From NCBI GenBank assembly GCA_050084515.1, contig CM114274.1, positions 21,142,001 to 21,206,000 on the forward strand: a DNA stretch of 64,000 nt. The letters run 5' to 3'. The notes beneath the pieces were generated by a model. That model had not been told where the DNA came from, searched no databases, and saw only the letters and a list, made by a program, of their open reading frames with translations. Below are positions 12,481 to 26,115 of the stretch, piece after piece. Both the position numbers and the translations under genes were made by a program. Each line of letters begins with the position of its first letter. Position 1 is the first letter of the stretch. The stretch comes from Blasia pusilla (taxonomy: Eukaryota > Marchantiophyta > Marchantiopsida > Blasiales).

Positions 12481-12701
12481 GGGCAGGGGCAGGCCGAGCG
12501 TGGGCTAGGCGCGGGCTAGGCTGGGGGTGGGCGTGGCGCCAGCCAGTCAAGCAAGGGGCAAAAAAGGCAGGCTATTGGCGGTTTGAAAGGATGAACAGTG
12601 GGTTCTCGTGGGTCTTCAATGCGATTTATATAGGGGGAATATGTTTGACGGCTTGAAGGGTTGGAGTAGGGTGGTTATAGTAAAGAATAAGCTAGTTAGA
12701 A

Positions 12702-15516
12702 ATGAGAATAATTGGGGAAACAAGGATAGTATTAGTGGAGAGAGGAAGGAGAGTGTTAAAATTGACTTTCCATAGGATGTTTAAATTGCTGCCTGTGTTA
12801 GTAGTCATGACCATAGCCAGAGAGCTCCAAGAGATCGTGAAGGAACATTGGGAAGAAGTACACAGTGAAGGTGGAACATCAAGCAGATGGCAGTGTAAGT
12901 ATTGTTCCTATTCTGTGAAAACCTATCATAGCACTCGGATGGTGGAGTATTTTACACAAGAGAGACGAAAGAAAAACGATGGGAATCATGATACTCATCA
13001 TGCTAAATCATATGTGAAGGTCCCTCCTAGCGTGCAACGGGATCTCTGAAACAAAGTACTGATGGGAAATGGACAAAGAAGGGAAGCGAGACCCTCAAGT
13101 GAAATAGAGGAGACGACGCCATTACAAATAGGTTCTCAACAGACAAGAAATAATGTTCATGTTGTGTCAAGTGTTGATGGGGTTGCGGACATACCACCGT
13201 GTGATAGTCTCAAGGAATGCAAAGGAGTTGTTGGGCGGATTCAAGGAACTAGTAGTTCCATGAAGAATCAAGCCGATCTAAGGGATTCTTTCAACATGCA
13301 AGGAATAGAAGTTGCAAATGACATGCGGGCAAAGTGTTTCTATAAATTTGGAATACGATTCAACGTGGTACGGCAAGATGCTTTCAAAGGAGACATTTTG
13401 GTAGCAACAAAGGTGATGGATTACTCAGATCCTAGTTACAACTCGTTGCCTACCACCCTACTTGAGAAACATATGGGGAAGGTGAAGGAAAAGGTGGATG
13501 GCATATTGGATAATTTGCGTCTAGGCGCTAGGATCATCACGGATTCTTGGACCAATATAAGGAGTGAGTCTTTAGTGAACATCATGGTCTCGTGTCCATA
13601 AGGTGAGGTCATGATTGAGTCGGTAGACACCAAGGGGGAATCCCAAACGACGGAATGGTTGGCAAGTCACATGGAGAGGACTATTGTGTGCATTGGTCTA
13701 GAGAATGTGTTGCAGCTTGTGACAGACAATGCTAGCAATGAGCAAGCAACAGGGAAACTAATTGAAGCAAAGTTTCCTCATATTCTTTGGGATGGATGCG
13801 TATCACATTCTCTTGATCTAGTATGCCAAGAACGGGGAAAATGGCCTTGTGGATAAGATTTTTACACAAGCTCGTGAGATGGTAATATTTGTGAAGACTA
13901 GAAATTGGGTGATGGCCAAATTCATGGAAACCAACCTAGTGAAGAGACGATTGTTGCTTCCTGCGCTTTGCTATAAACTTTATCATTTTGGGAGGTGTCT
14001 TAGAATTGAGGGAGGCGTTCTATGCCATGGTTGCCACACATGATTTTAGGGAGTATTTCAATGGGAGGGATGCGAGGCAAAGGGAGAAGGTATGAGAAAT
14101 TGAGACTATTGTGGCCAATCATGATTTTTTGGATAGAAGGTGAGGAGTTTTTTGTTGCGGCTTTGCCAAGTATTTTTCTTTTGAGAGAGTATGATGGTCA
14201 TAAAGCAATGATGGGGCGTATTTATCGCCATATATTTGAGATAATGGAAGAGACCCGTTCTTTTCCAATAACCCCATGGCCAAGCGTGGGTGGAAGGCGT
14301 CGCGGTTTTTTTGTGACAATGTCCAGAGCTACAGAAATGGTAAATGTCATTTATGGGCAATGGGCACTTATCCGCAACAAGTTACATGCAATAGGGTACA
14401 TTCTTGCCCCCTACTATCTTCTTGATAGTGTGCAAGACGTCACTTTAAATGCTAAGTGCATGAGAGATTTCAAACAATATTTGAAACTCTATGCAAAGGG
14501 GGTGCATGGCCTCAATGATACGGAGGCAATTTCTTATGTAGTTACTTGTTTGCGAGAGTTGGGCAACATTGTGAACTATGAGGAAGTATTTGTGGATGAG
14601 TTTGGTAAGGAAGTCATCAATTCACTTAGTCCCTCTGATTGGTGGAGCATGCATGGTCAAGGTGCACCAACATTGCGCTCCGAGGCTAAGTCTGTATTAG
14701 CACAAGTGGTTTCTTCCTCTTCAGCGGAGAGAAATTGAAATAGTTATGGTTTTATCCACAACAAGCATAGGAATAAATTGACCAATGAGCGTGCCAAGGA
14801 TTTGGTGTACATCTACACAAACTCAAGGTTTGGAAACAAGGACTCATGTACGAGAAATAATTTTTTGAAAGGGATGGACAAGAACAAGCTAGAAGGGTTG
14901 TAGAAGATGGTAGTGAATCTAGCTTACATGCAAGAAACCATGATAGTAATCATGAAGATAACCTCGACTTGCAGATGAGCACCTAGAGGATGTGGATGTG
15001 CTATTTGGAAATTATGGCATGGTTGGCACCAAAGGGAGTCAAGATACTCATATCGGCAACAATCAACATGTTGACTTCGAGGCGTCTTGAAGAGACGAAG
15101 ATGACCATGTAATGGAACATTGGATTCGAGAGGACGTCGAAGAGCAACAACGGAGGATTTAAAGAGAAGCGAATCTACCCAACATTTCTGCTAACACAAC
15201 CTACGACCCTCAGATTTGTCGCAGCGGTAGGAATTCAAAATTATTCCACGGAGTCTTGTGAATCTATGCAAGATTCTCCTCCATAATCTTTGAACGTTGA
15301 AAGAGTGGACTTAGTTGATGAGCCTTATGATAATGATGTTCTCATACCTGTTGTTCCAAACTCTCAACCCATCAATCATGGCATGGATAGTTCATATATT
15401 TCCTTCGATGATGAAACAATTGCCGTAATAAATCGTCGCCGATTTTGAACTCTTGAGTCGCCAAATTACTGCCTACATCTTAATCCACCAGACCCAACCT
15501 TAGACCTAGACTAGTA
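12702..15516 (+). pseudogene. hAT-superfamily transposase (DUF659 type), inactivated
   Basis: This is a decayed hAT transposase, the DDE enzyme that would move its element by cut-and-paste. An N-terminal region with WQCKYC followed by a degraded His-containing segment resembles a BED zinc finger. The DUF659 domain follows (GIRFNVVRQDAF, then GARIITDSWTN, then LQLVTDNASNEQATGKLIEA). The C-terminal hAT dimerisation region reads APTLRSEAKSVLAQVVSSSS, then, past a stop, HNKHRNKLTNERAKDLVYI. Decayed coding continues to about 15516 (for example SPNYCLHLNPPDP). Damage: in-frame TAA at 13599-13601, TGA at 14736-14738 where the family normally has Trp after the ERN motif, and frame changes near 13850 and 14030. 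Terminal inverted repeats and TSDs were not found. The GC-rich block just upstream may be its subterminal region. Confidence 0.85.
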
Positions 15517-16414
15517 GAGTAATTTGTGACTTTAGCAAAACACATTAGTAAACAATCGTAGCAAAACTTCTTTTCCAACAACTATTTTACGAATATCATG
15601 TCGGAAAAAATCCCCTTTTGTAACATTCTTGCTAATAAAGAAATATTTTTGACATTGATGGTCAAATTGGAAAGTGTGAATTTGTGGAATGAATTTCTTT
15701 TTGCGTGTTTATTTTAAAAAATTAGATTCTATACAAAAAAAAGCTCAACAAGATGAAAAATGAAAAGATCACATTTTCATTGAAGATGTACGGGCGTGGG
15801 TTCGAAATATGAATGAATAATTTTTTAGCTTTTGAGGATCGCCTGTACAAAATTTCAGTTTAAGATGGGATACTTGGACAAAATGGAAAAAGAAAATATA
15901 TTAATGACTTTAGTACTATGATGGGGAATTTAGTTTTTGCAGAGTGTAAGTCTTAGAATATTTATTCTACATGCATAACATGAGAATTAAATTACTAGTA
16001 GTGTATAAATTATTTAATATAATTCCTGAAAAAAGAACAATAACTATAGGTTTGGTCATTATATACTCTTCACAAGGCCCTTATCTAGCATTCATTTATT
16101 TTTATTATTCTTCCATGAGTCCTAGATGGTTGGTGTGGACAAAGAAAAGAATCATAACTTCGGTTCTAATTTGGCAGTTGTCCTTTATATTTCTTCAGAG
16201 CCTTCCCACTATATATGCTTGAAAATTTGTTAATTGATCACCGTGGAGCTATCACAAGGTTGTAATGTTTATTTAGTCCTAATAGCTTTTGTTAGATAAC
16301 GTTATGAATTAGTCAAGAAATTTGTTGGAATCTAAAGTCAAGTTCTCTTACTTTCTTTGAATGGGGCGCTCAATCCTTTAAAGTTTCTTATGATATCATG
16401 CCACTTATTTATAG
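15517..16414. other. Gene-free AT-rich spacer
   Basis: No conserved reading frame or structured repeat is seen between the hAT remnant and the LINE-like fragment. Confidence 0.5.
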
Positions 16415-16712
16415 TTGATTTCATGACGGACATCAATTTATTTCCCTAGCCATTGAGATGTACGGGGCTATGGGGGAGAGGTTTGACTCGTTTCTTACGG
16501 ATTCTGCCCATCATCTCCAGTTGAGAAATGGATTGTCCGTAGCCATTGCTAGGCAACGAGTCTCCATCGCTTTGTTGCGTGCCCAGGAAAATGGACTTTT
16601 GCGGCGGGCTCTAGTGGTTGGAGACGCCAATACTAGAGGCCCACTTAGTAGTAGCCATAGTTCTCTAGGTGTTGCTCATATTGTCTATGTTATTGGTGAA
16701 TCTGATCGTTAG
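16415..16712 (+). pseudogene. Small ORF resembling the tail of a LINE-type polyprotein
   Basis: The frame from 16458 encodes 84 residues, including HHLQLRNGLSVAIARQRVSI then ALLRAQENGLLRRALVVGD. This pattern resembles the region after reverse transcriptase in non-LTR retroelement proteins of seedless plants, as I recall them. No reverse transcriptase domain is present upstream, so at best this is a truncated end. The similarity is from memory and weak; an unrelated ORF is possible. Confidence 0.3.
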
Positions 16713-19194
16713 GGTGGGGAACCCCCGTTTTGTCTCTTTACGGCCGGTTTTGGCTTGCGAGTTCTCGACGCTGGGTTTTCCATCAAACGTTTCTATTAAA
16801 GTTTACATTCTATTTTTAGCTAGTATGGACCACCCAATCTACACACGGTTAATTCCCAAAAATAGAAATATGTATGCTGGGAAGGATTCTAGGAAAACAT
16901 AATTCAATGCGGGTGTATATAAATTCACTTAGCCTTGCCTCATATTTTAACGCTTAGGAACACGTGTCATGTTCCGGAGGTGTTTCTTTAGTTTGGGTGT
17001 TAGTGTACAAATGTTGAATCAATGACTAGGACTAGTGTACAACCGGTACTAACCGGTAATACACAAATTCACACCAAATCCCCTCCCACTTCTTCTACCC
17101 CAAAAGCTTTTCTTGCTGCCCACTTTTGAAGTAAATGGTCGTAGTTCGTAGTTCATGAAGGCCGAAACCGGAAATTCACGCGTTTTCCCAAAGTATTTCT
17201 AGACTTGAATCAAATATCTAATTCAATTAAGAGAGCTCCTACGGGGGAATTGTGGAAAAAAATGCACATACCATCTATGGGTTTCCCAGGTTACTAAGGG
17301 CAACGTTGAGAAAAGAACTAATTTATGCACTTTAACAAATGCTAAAACTCAGTCTGAATAAAAGATAATAAAAGAGCAACCTAAGATTACAGCGCACGAA
17401 AACAGAAAACGAAAGATGACTACGGAGACTCCTCGAAGGAATCGGGAATCGAGGGAAAAAGAAAGATGACTACGGAAGCTCCTCGAGTGGAGAATAAGAA
17501 ATCGGATTCAAGCATGAAGAAAGTAGAAAAAACTCGAGAACTTGCCACCTGACCCGACGATGGACAGATCTTTAGTACTGGAAGATATACGGTGAAAATA
17601 ATCCAGAGTTTGTCGCTTACAAACTCCTAACTAAAATGTGGCCAGATATCGTCACAATTCTATTCAATTCAAGATTTTTACATCATTGTCATGATCGCAG
17701 AGTCCTCGGATCGCGATCGAGTGATACTTATCATGGTCAAGAGAAATCACCGGTTGTCTCTGGAGAGGACGTTCTCCTGAGTATAAACGTTGACTTTAAT
17801 CGCAGCAACTAGAGACTGTGGGACACTGGTTTCGCAACAACAACATTCCATAGAGTTGTGGTTATGTTTCAGCACTCGTTGGATTCAGGTAACGAGGAAT
17901 TCGAACACTTGCATCAGTCAAGTAGATCTGTGTGTACAGAACAACTCAGCGAATCAAAGACAAAAACAAGAAAGCACGGCAAGAAACCCAAAGATGGAGG
18001 CACCGAAACCAAACCGTGCGCAGAAATGGGAAGCAAAAGGTTGACACCAACAAACCATGACGACAACGATTCTCTCTCTACCATTTGAGCCCGACAACAA
18101 AGATTAAAGTTCACCCGATTCCTAACTACGGCAAGATCTCTATCCCTAAATCAATCGTATCCCAAGGCCAAAGCGTACAAAATTGTCTGGAATCCAGTCC
18201 GGTGTCCGGACGTCAACTCAAGCTAACGCGCGAAGTTCCGGAAGGATCGCTCCATAGCTATCGGAACCCACGTTCGTAAACTCAAGGCTGATCGTTGCAA
18301 ATATCGGTGCTATGCGATATGTTTGGCATGATTGAAGCCCGTGATCTTATCCATCAATGTCTATGCTTGCTCATGGACAGGTGTCTACATGGAACCTCCA
18401 GTAAGGCATTCGTTTCTGGCGAAACGCGTCTTTTTCTCAGATGCCATCGATTATCGTCTGAGTCACGCCAGGTCAAACCAGATGCGACTCAAAACGAGAC
18501 TTATGATCGCACGTGCGTCTCCAAAGTCGCTTGAGGGACGGAGACAGATTTGGGCATTGCTTTTTAACGTTAACAGGTGACACAGAAAAGTCCGAAATTC
18601 CCAATTTATGAGAGTATCAAACATGGATGTGAGCGCCAATGAAACCTCTGGACAGGCCCAACTGAGTGAGTTGTCACTCGCCTTCTTCAAATGCAGATCT
18701 GGGCCGTGATCCTAATCAACCGGTTGTACATATGTACAAAAGTCATGCAGCTGGAATTTGAACGATGTCCACCGCACACATATAGATGTTCAGTGTGAGC
18801 GTTCAGTGATGGGGAGCGTCACACTGCTGGCCGGTGAGGATCCGGAGTTCGAGAATCACGAATTAACCAAAGGATATCTGCATGTGACTCAAGGCTGTAC
18901 TATTTATTAGCTTAATGGGTTTAGACTTTAGCGATGAGATTGCCTCAGTACATTTGTTGTCATGACTCTAACAATTTACTTACCAAATTAAAGTGCGTCA
19001 GGACACCATCAGGAGCGACATCCAGCAGAGATCATTTTTGGTCTTTTTAAGAAATATTTCACAACTTAATTCAGTTGACAAAGTGTAGGCATTCTGACGC
19101 GCAGGGAATGCGCGGCACGGCATGGATTTAAGCGCTGCTTTAAGTGGAACGATACGGATAAGTTGCGTATTATTACGACTCTTCGGAACTCGCA
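16713..19194. other. Gene-free region, base composition closer to 45% GC
   Basis: Several small frames (17790-18044, 18332-18580 and others) lack recognisable domains. A direct repeat, GAAAGATGACTACGGA followed by CTCCTCGA with minor changes, begins at 17411 and at 17461 (50-bp period). The more balanced composition compared with the flanks could mark an old gene or non-coding transcript, but nothing confirms it. Confidence 0.4.
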
Positions 19195-19218
19195 AGTTTC
19201 GATCCATGGATCGAAACT
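19195..19218. repeat. Perfect 24-bp palindrome
   Basis: The half-site AGTTTCGATCCA at 19195-19206 is followed without a spacer by its exact reverse complement, centred on CCATGG. It lies in gene-free sequence. Confidence 0.8.
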
Positions 19219-22200
19219 GATCACGAACGATTTCCTCCACCTCCCGCGCTCCACCCCCGCGTTTGACCCTTGAAAGCGTGCAGGCGACATACACACCTAC
19301 ATTGTCGGCCGGTTCGACTCTCGATGATCATGATCAGCGTAAACATCATGTTGTTCCACGCATAATTCTTCATTCGAGATTGGAGTTTGAACAAATCGGC
19401 AAGCCGAACTTTTGAAATCTGAGCCGAGGAAGCTGGGACGGGACGGGTATAACTTCATTAATACGCGAGTATTAATGAAAGTCCAATTCCGATCTCACTC
19501 AGCCCATACTCCAAAACACTATAGACAAACAGGTGACTTGGAAATTCATATAAATATTGACGTCCTCGGTTATCCTGCATATCGAGATCGAAACATACAA
19601 GGTTTCGTGAATATATATAGAGAATTTAGTATAGAACCTGGTCAATTGCTACGCTGGATATTTCTAGTTGAGTGACCCAATCCGAAGGTCCAGCTATCCA
19701 GCATGCGTGAGAATTGAATTAACGTGTTTTTAACGAAAGAATAATATATTATAATAATTCATAGTGTAGTCTGTTAAACGTGATGGGGCCGTTTCCCATT
19801 TGGCTCCTTACGTGTTCTTCACGAGTTGTTTGCTTCAGAGCCATTTCAGGAAACTATGAGCAAAGGTGTTCTCTACTTTCTTTCCTTTTTACTTCTCTCT
19901 ATGATTTCTCCTGTTCAGTTTTATTCCCTCTCTAAATTTCTTACTTTTCAAGCTCTCTATTCATTCAACATCAAACAAACGTAGATAACTCCGGAAGCAA
20001 ATAGCTACAATGCTAAGATAAAACTACTAAGAATAATACGAAAGCTTCCTATAAATTCTTTTTTCTTACGCCAGCCGCACTGCCAGAACTTAGCCAATAC
20101 ATCCGCGGACCTGCATTACTTACTATCACAGTTCTAAGCCAAGATTAAAGGCTGTAAACATGCATAAACCGTAGGCACAGATCCGATCTCAGAAGTGGCA
20201 GCGATCATCTAGACGAGATTACTATTTACGGCCCCTACTTCTTCTTGGAATTTTGTGCAGAGGCTGCAGAGAGGCACACCGAGTGCTTCTCTGAAACTAA
20301 CGCCATGGCATCTTCACCACCATTGGATTAGATGTCCAAATCCGGAGTCACTAATGTTGAAATTTAGGTGACTTTATCGGTGCTTTACTGATCCAAACTC
20401 CCACCCCACTCCTCCACTTTCGGGGCCGCTATTTGTCAGTTTGGTATAATGTCTAACCCAATGGGAAACAAAGCGGGAACAAGTAACGACCGCAGCCATT
20501 CGAGCTATTAGAAGGGATCTGGATTCTAAATTCGACCTTGAAATTAATCCTCGTGAATCTTCATAGCCCCGAATGGAAGTGAAGCTGTTCAATGTGGATC
20601 CATGGATTGAGCTACAATTTTCTGGGAACCAATTTAGATCTGAAATCGAAGATTCTTTATGTTTGAACCCTTCCACGGAAAAAATTATGAAGATTAATTA
20701 CGAGCACATTCTAATCTGAAGATTATTCTGTACACCTTGCAGATTGGAGTAACGGCAGGTTTCAAATCGGTAAAAAGTGAAACAAGTACTGTTCGATCAG
20801 ACTACAGGCCGAAGGCTCGTCAGTTTCAGAAGAAAAACTTAGGTTGCTGTGAGAATGGTATGATCATGAGAGCGGAATGATGGGAGCTGCTCGATTGACC
20901 AGGATATGAACCCTAAGGCTGGACGATGTGCATGTAGTAGGGGGGGCCGATGACGATGGGAAGGTGGCCGCTATCCCCTCCCCGTCAAATCGAATTATAT
21001 CGCTGAAGCTCCCTGGACGTGCACACCACAATTGAGTGACGGATCGACATCTTCAAAGATATTCGAGGACTTCTGAGGTGGAGTTCCTTACGAGACATGC
21101 CTTCTTTCACATTCTTCCCCTTCGCATACACATGTCACAAAAGAAAATGCGAAAAGCTCCACGCGAAAATCTGTGGGGAAAACCTTGTGGCCCTTCAACA
21201 GTATATTCAATGAGGATTTATGGGCTTCATTTGCCTCGTTTCTTTTCTTGGCAACCCGCGAATCCCACGGAACTCTAGCGGAGAATGATCGGGTTTGGTG
21301 ATGAGTGTGAACGTTTCTATACCGGTCCATTGTTTTCGAATCTTCTAAATTTTACCACATTCGGTGCGAACTTTGAAATTTCACGTGCGGTAAAACTTAG
21401 CTGCTAGAAAGGGATGGCTTGAAAGTATCTTCGTATCCACCTTGGGACTCACCCGGCGAAGGGTTGTAGGTTTATTTGGTGTGTGCCTCTTATCCACAAT
21501 TGGTTTTATCCGCACAAATTACAACAATTGTAGTTTGCATTATAATAATGATATTTTCCATCGGTTCAATGTCCTCTTTATCTTGAAGTTCAATAATACT
21601 AGTCACACCAGGAAAATCCCACAAGCGTCTTTAATTCCAAAAAAATCATAACCCAAGTAAAATTCCGTAAGAATGGTCAATTTTCGCTTAAAATCGTAGG
21701 TCAAAATCTGAAATGCATCAAGAAATCGAATCTGCTGTAGTCATTTTAAACCATGGAAAACAGATTTTAGTATCATCCATTGATCATAGGGAACAATTGT
21801 GGAGGAGTTTACAAGATGGGGAGGTCATTGCTTTGCTACAATTGCAATCTTGTCTTAATCTGCAAAAGTTGGACGACTCAAGAGTCCAAACCCACATTTT
21901 TTTCCTACCATGATAGCCATAGCGTCATTGCATAATTTGTGTGATTTTCTCAATTGCATTCTATACCATAGTCTCATCATGATCATAGTCACTTTTTAGT
22001 ACTAGAATGAAGAGGTCTGAGGAGGGGAAGTGGGTTTAGAGCTTTTTCCATGACATACATACTAACAACAATGATTTACATAACATAGACATAGGAAGAA
22101 TAATATCTTCAAAAAGTATGTAGGTATGGATCTCACTACCTTGGATGCTATAGTCTAATTGAAGTCCTCCCTACTAGTCATATGTATATCTTACTGATCC

Positions 22201-22335
22201 TCCACGAATTTAAGTTAGATACCCTTAGGCTAGCACATCTTGAGCTTGGTCTAGCCACTATATTAGTATGCTAATATAAATATCTCCATCGTTCTCCAAG
22301 CACCTTGAGAGAAAGTTCTTTGCCCAGATGTTGAT
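19219..22335. other. Gene-free region
   Basis: Short frames such as 20374-20676 (minus) and 21036-21278 (plus) have no family I recognise. No mobile-element ends were identified. Confidence 0.45.
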
Positions 22336-22573
22336 CGAGGTTGCACAGAAATGAACTTGTCCATCCATGGGACAGACATGCCCAACATGTCCCTTGCTTG
22401 GACTTACATCTGTCCTATGGAGGGACGTTTCCATATACGCCCCATCTCTACCTTATTTCTCATCCTCTCCACTTGCCTCCATGTTTCGCACTTTGCTATT
22501 TCTTCTTTTTCCCACATCCACTCCCCCCCTCTTATTGCCCCCACCGTCCTTGCCTTGACTTCCATGGCCCACA
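22336..22573 (+). mobile_element. Derivative copy of the GGTTGCA MITE
   Basis: The segment starts CGAGGTTGCACAGAAATG. It contains the family's internal order: a GGACTTACATCTGTCC word, a pyrimidine-rich stretch with CCACTCCCCC, and CCTTGCCTTGACTTCCATGG. The usual right end is missing, and a second terminal-type sequence begins at 22574. It is therefore a rearranged or truncated copy without a TSD. Confidence 0.6.
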
Positions 22574-22830
22574 CCAAAGTTGCACAGAAATGGACATGTC
22601 CAATGTGTCCCCGGCCTAGGCTTCTTGGGTACCCAGATCACTTGCACGGGTTTGGAATGAAGGAACATGAGCGGGCAAGGATCAAACAGTTGTGCGGGCT
22701 ACGAGCCCTCACTAGCCCCGCATCAAGCCCACGCTGCCCACTTGGCCAACATCGGCTCGTAGTAGGCTCACATTGGCTTGGAGCAATGGAGAGGCAGGCT
22801 CCAAGCCTCCAAGGCCCATAGGGCCCTATG
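22574..22830 (+). repeat. Second terminal-type segment with GC-rich body
   Basis: AAAGTTGCACAGAAATGG and the following CATGTCC are homologous to 11957-11990. A GC-rich stretch with GAGCGGGCAAGG and GGGCTACGAGCC follows in both places. The right end is not identifiable. Confidence 0.4.
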
Positions 22831-23160
22831 GAGCTATCAATTTATGAATATTATGAAAAAAGAAATTGAAAATTTAAGTTGCAAGTCCTTTGGGAATACT
22901 TTGAAAATTTCCAATACGTACAAACTTCTCAAAAAATTTCAAAGCACTCACACAACATAAATGACTAACAATTAACATATAGATGGTGCATTTGTAAATA
23001 AGTATACACAAATAACTTGCAACTTGCAAGATAACTGGAAATTAAAATCAAGATCGCACACAAACTTTGTCTTTATCTGTGGATATATCCTTGCGGGCCC
23101 GAATTCCCGCTGATTGCAACATAGATTCGAGCTCAACTAGCTTGCACCCGAGTCCAATAA

Positions 23161-24018
23161 TCTCGCGCCCCTACTCTCCTTGAGCGTCAATCTTTAGTGT
23201 TGCGGAAGCGTACGTTCAGTAGGTCACGAACTCATCGCTGATCTGCACCCAAACACGCACTCTCGTTAGTCGGGTCTGGGCCAACCAGCGTTCCAACCCA
23301 TCGACTCCTCAACTCGGCGTCTCATCAAGCTCAACCTTCCTTAGTTCCTAATTTCCAAAACATGGCAAGTCCTTCAAGACTTGGAACGGACTTCCTGGTT
23401 ACTCCAAGGATCTGAAACGGCACTTGCGCACCTAGCGATCCCAACTGTTCAACGGTCCTCGGGTGAGTTTCGAACCGAGCCCCAAGTAATTGAGTCGCGG
23501 GGTGGAATCCAAGAGGGATGTCTAAAATCGCCTCACTGGACTTGGTGCAGGTTTTCCAACCCAACCCCCAAACTCGCGTTCCGTTCCATGCCCTTGAGCC
23601 GCCCCGCGGCGCCCAAAGTGGGGTTTGGGTTCCAAGCACTCTCGGAGACCTTCCCCCTTACTAGTACTTCTGGGGTTCTCCAATAACCCCTCCCCTTTGG
23701 GAAAAGAGGGTCGGGCCCTTCATTGTGGCCCTCAACCCGACTCCACTTACAATCGTTTTCGGGTTGTATCTCGGCCGTTGCTTATGCGTTTGCAGTGATC
23801 TTTGGTGCGTTTGAACTGGCTCTCCATAATCTTTCCAACGCACTCTTATTTGTTCCAAATGTATCTCGGCGCTAAAAGTTATGGCCATAAATACAGTCGG
23901 AAACTCTCAACCGCTAGTGGCGTTCCAAATCCGGATCTTTCCTTTGGCAACCCACTTCCTAGACTCGACTTCTTTCAAGTCTCATTCCGCGTTTGGTCCA
24001 GGTTTCTCAGTCGCGACA
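23161..24018 (-). mobile_element. Solo LTR, family A, copy 1
   Basis: On the minus strand this 858-bp segment begins TGTCGCGACTGAG and ends GGGGCGCGAGA, the last bases being changed from the CGCGACA seen in copy 2. It is flanked by a perfect 5-bp target-site duplication, AATAA at 23156-23160 and 24019-24023. It carries no coding domain; the 101-codon frame at 23381-23686 is shared with copy 2 only because the LTRs are similar. A solo LTR forms by recombination between the two LTRs of a full element. The sister copy lies at 47742-48605 in opposite orientation. Confidence 0.8.
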
Positions 24019-24023
24019 AATAA

Positions 24024-26115
24024 CCCTTGGTTACAATCTTTGCAGCGTGTACCTCACTCCAGAGATTTGCTACAACATGTCTTCTAATCTCTTCTGTAAC
24101 GCATGAGGTAGTTGTAGATATTTTTCTATATATGCACTCGTGTAGGTAAGCGAATTAGGAGAAGAAACAATTAGGAGCTCAACTTCAGATCTGAAAGGAA
24201 CATTAGACAGTGGCAATAAAGTACAGTTGGATGAACGCAAAGTGTTGTAGAATTCTTGTAAAGCACCATACGTCGATGAGACAGGCTGGAATCAATATAT
24301 TGAACGCCTTCAGATCTCTAAATGAGTTGTATCTTTAGGGCTGTTAGTGTTGCCTTGGTAGATAATGTAGACATGTTTAAAACTAACCTAAATACCAACT
24401 TCAGCTTGACTTCATCAAGACTCTCAAGGCCAAGGTACCTTGCGCATTCGGTAGTGATATTGAGGGAACCATGTGGCTCAGTTTTGAGAGCGTACTTAAG
24501 AAGGTAGAACCACCATTGTACATTTGTGCCAAGTTTAAAGGCATTTAGAAGATTGAACTCTAATTGCCAATTGTACCCAAATAACATATGATCTCTTGGG
24601 ATCACCTCCTTTATGCCACAAAAAATTAAAATAGAATCTATATTGTTCACGAAGGAGTGACTCCTTCATGGCGACACCTCTTTTGGTGACATGTGTCCAA
24701 TGTCCATCTCCAAAAAAAAAGAATCAAGGGCATTGAGGGGTAATTAAGTTAAGGAATGAGACGGAAGAGGGGAGGGAGAGATTTTTGATTTAGACCTTTC
24801 ATGAGCAAGGTTTAATTATATTTTCCTGTATTTTTTAATATACCTAAGGAGGTGGGACTTAAAAAGAAAAGTCATCCCAATCAATTCTTTTAAAAAAAAT
24901 TTCCCTTATAATTTGAAAATATAAAATTGTGAGCAATTTTAGATAGGGAAATTTCGTTCCAAATAAAAATTAGGAAATACTCTCAAAGTCAAGAAGGTGC
25001 ATAAAGAAAATGATGTTTGCATAATTTGTATTGCATTCTTACCCTTTTAAATCTCCTCTTGCATTTTTCTCAGCCTTTTCCAGATTTTTTCTTTTTTTTT
25101 AGTTTTTAAATGAGCATCCCATGGGCATTTTTACCGGTTAGTAATAAACGAGAAGTATAGGCGAAGCATCATAATATAACTGGGAAATGTGTTCCGTATG
25201 TTCTTTTTGTGTAACTAAGACATTCCACCGTCTTTAGTCTTTAGTCTGACATACAGGAAATTGATCCACCGCTATACTCTACTGCCATGATCATCCCGCA
25301 GCACACTTTTCTCAGGCTTCTTAGTAGGCCAATGAAGATCCTCCAGAAGCGGGCGGGTCTTCGCTACAGCATGAACTTTCATGTAGCCGCATGTGAGCGG
25401 CAGGTAGAGGAGGGGATGGATGCTGACTCGAAACTGCACAGAAACTTTCTGCATGTGTACGAACGATGCGACCGTTTTGCAACAACAATAACTAATCGCA
25501 ATTGCTACTGAGCTATCGTATCTCAAGGACCACGGGACCTCGACTCGTGACGTTGTGTATGGAGTTGCTACACAATCTTCCTCTTTATGGAACATGCGAA
25601 TTACCAATAATCTACGGCAAACTCAGGAAACCGTTTGTTGTGGATTTCAGGACCCCAAAAATCTATCCACTTCTTCCGTACACTGCCAAAAAAATTCTTT
25701 CTTTGAGTTTTCCTAGAGAGCTTGTGTCTCAATATTATCCGCCCTCCAAACTCTTGGAAGGGGCGTTCAACTTTCGGGTGAGCACACCCGTAAAATGGAT
25801 CATTTTTGTCTGTCTATAAATTTTTTCTCTTTGTGTAATGATATCAGCCTCGCGTTAAGAAACACAGCTTGGGCATTAACTATGCCAAGGCACCCTTTGT
25901 GTGCACAAACGGCTAGGGTTTGCATCCGTGATTGCCCCATAACGAAGCATAATGCACCGGTCCTTAAATATCACTTTGCGCATCGTTCCACCGACTATTG
26001 GGTATCCTGCCCACCGCCGATGCCGCCTCCTCCATCAAACGCCATGACGCATGGAGATGATGCCATAGCCCTGCATGCCTTGCCGTGAGTAGGCATTCTC
26101 CATGATGTCTCCATG
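24024..26115. other. Gene-free region with three unassigned small ORFs
   Basis: The frames at 25287-25511, 25502-25819 and 25795-26088 (plus) look more protein-like than average, for example KILQKRAGLRYSMNFHVAAC, but I recognise no family and no splice pattern that joins them. The rest is AT-rich. Confidence 0.35.

Noticed and set aside
12359-12550. Proline/alanine-rich minus-strand ORF
   Set aside because: It is the translation of the GGGC-type tandem repeats.
15489-15503. CCAACCTTA as a right terminal repeat of the hAT element
   Set aside because: Decayed coding sequence runs through it to 15516 and the flanking octamers do not match.
19300-19325. GGTTCGACTC reminiscent of a tRNA T-arm
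   Set aside because: No acceptor, D or anticodon stems could be placed upstream.
23381-23686. 101-codon ORF conserved in two places
   Set aside because: The conservation is explained by the two solo LTR copies; no protein domain is seen.
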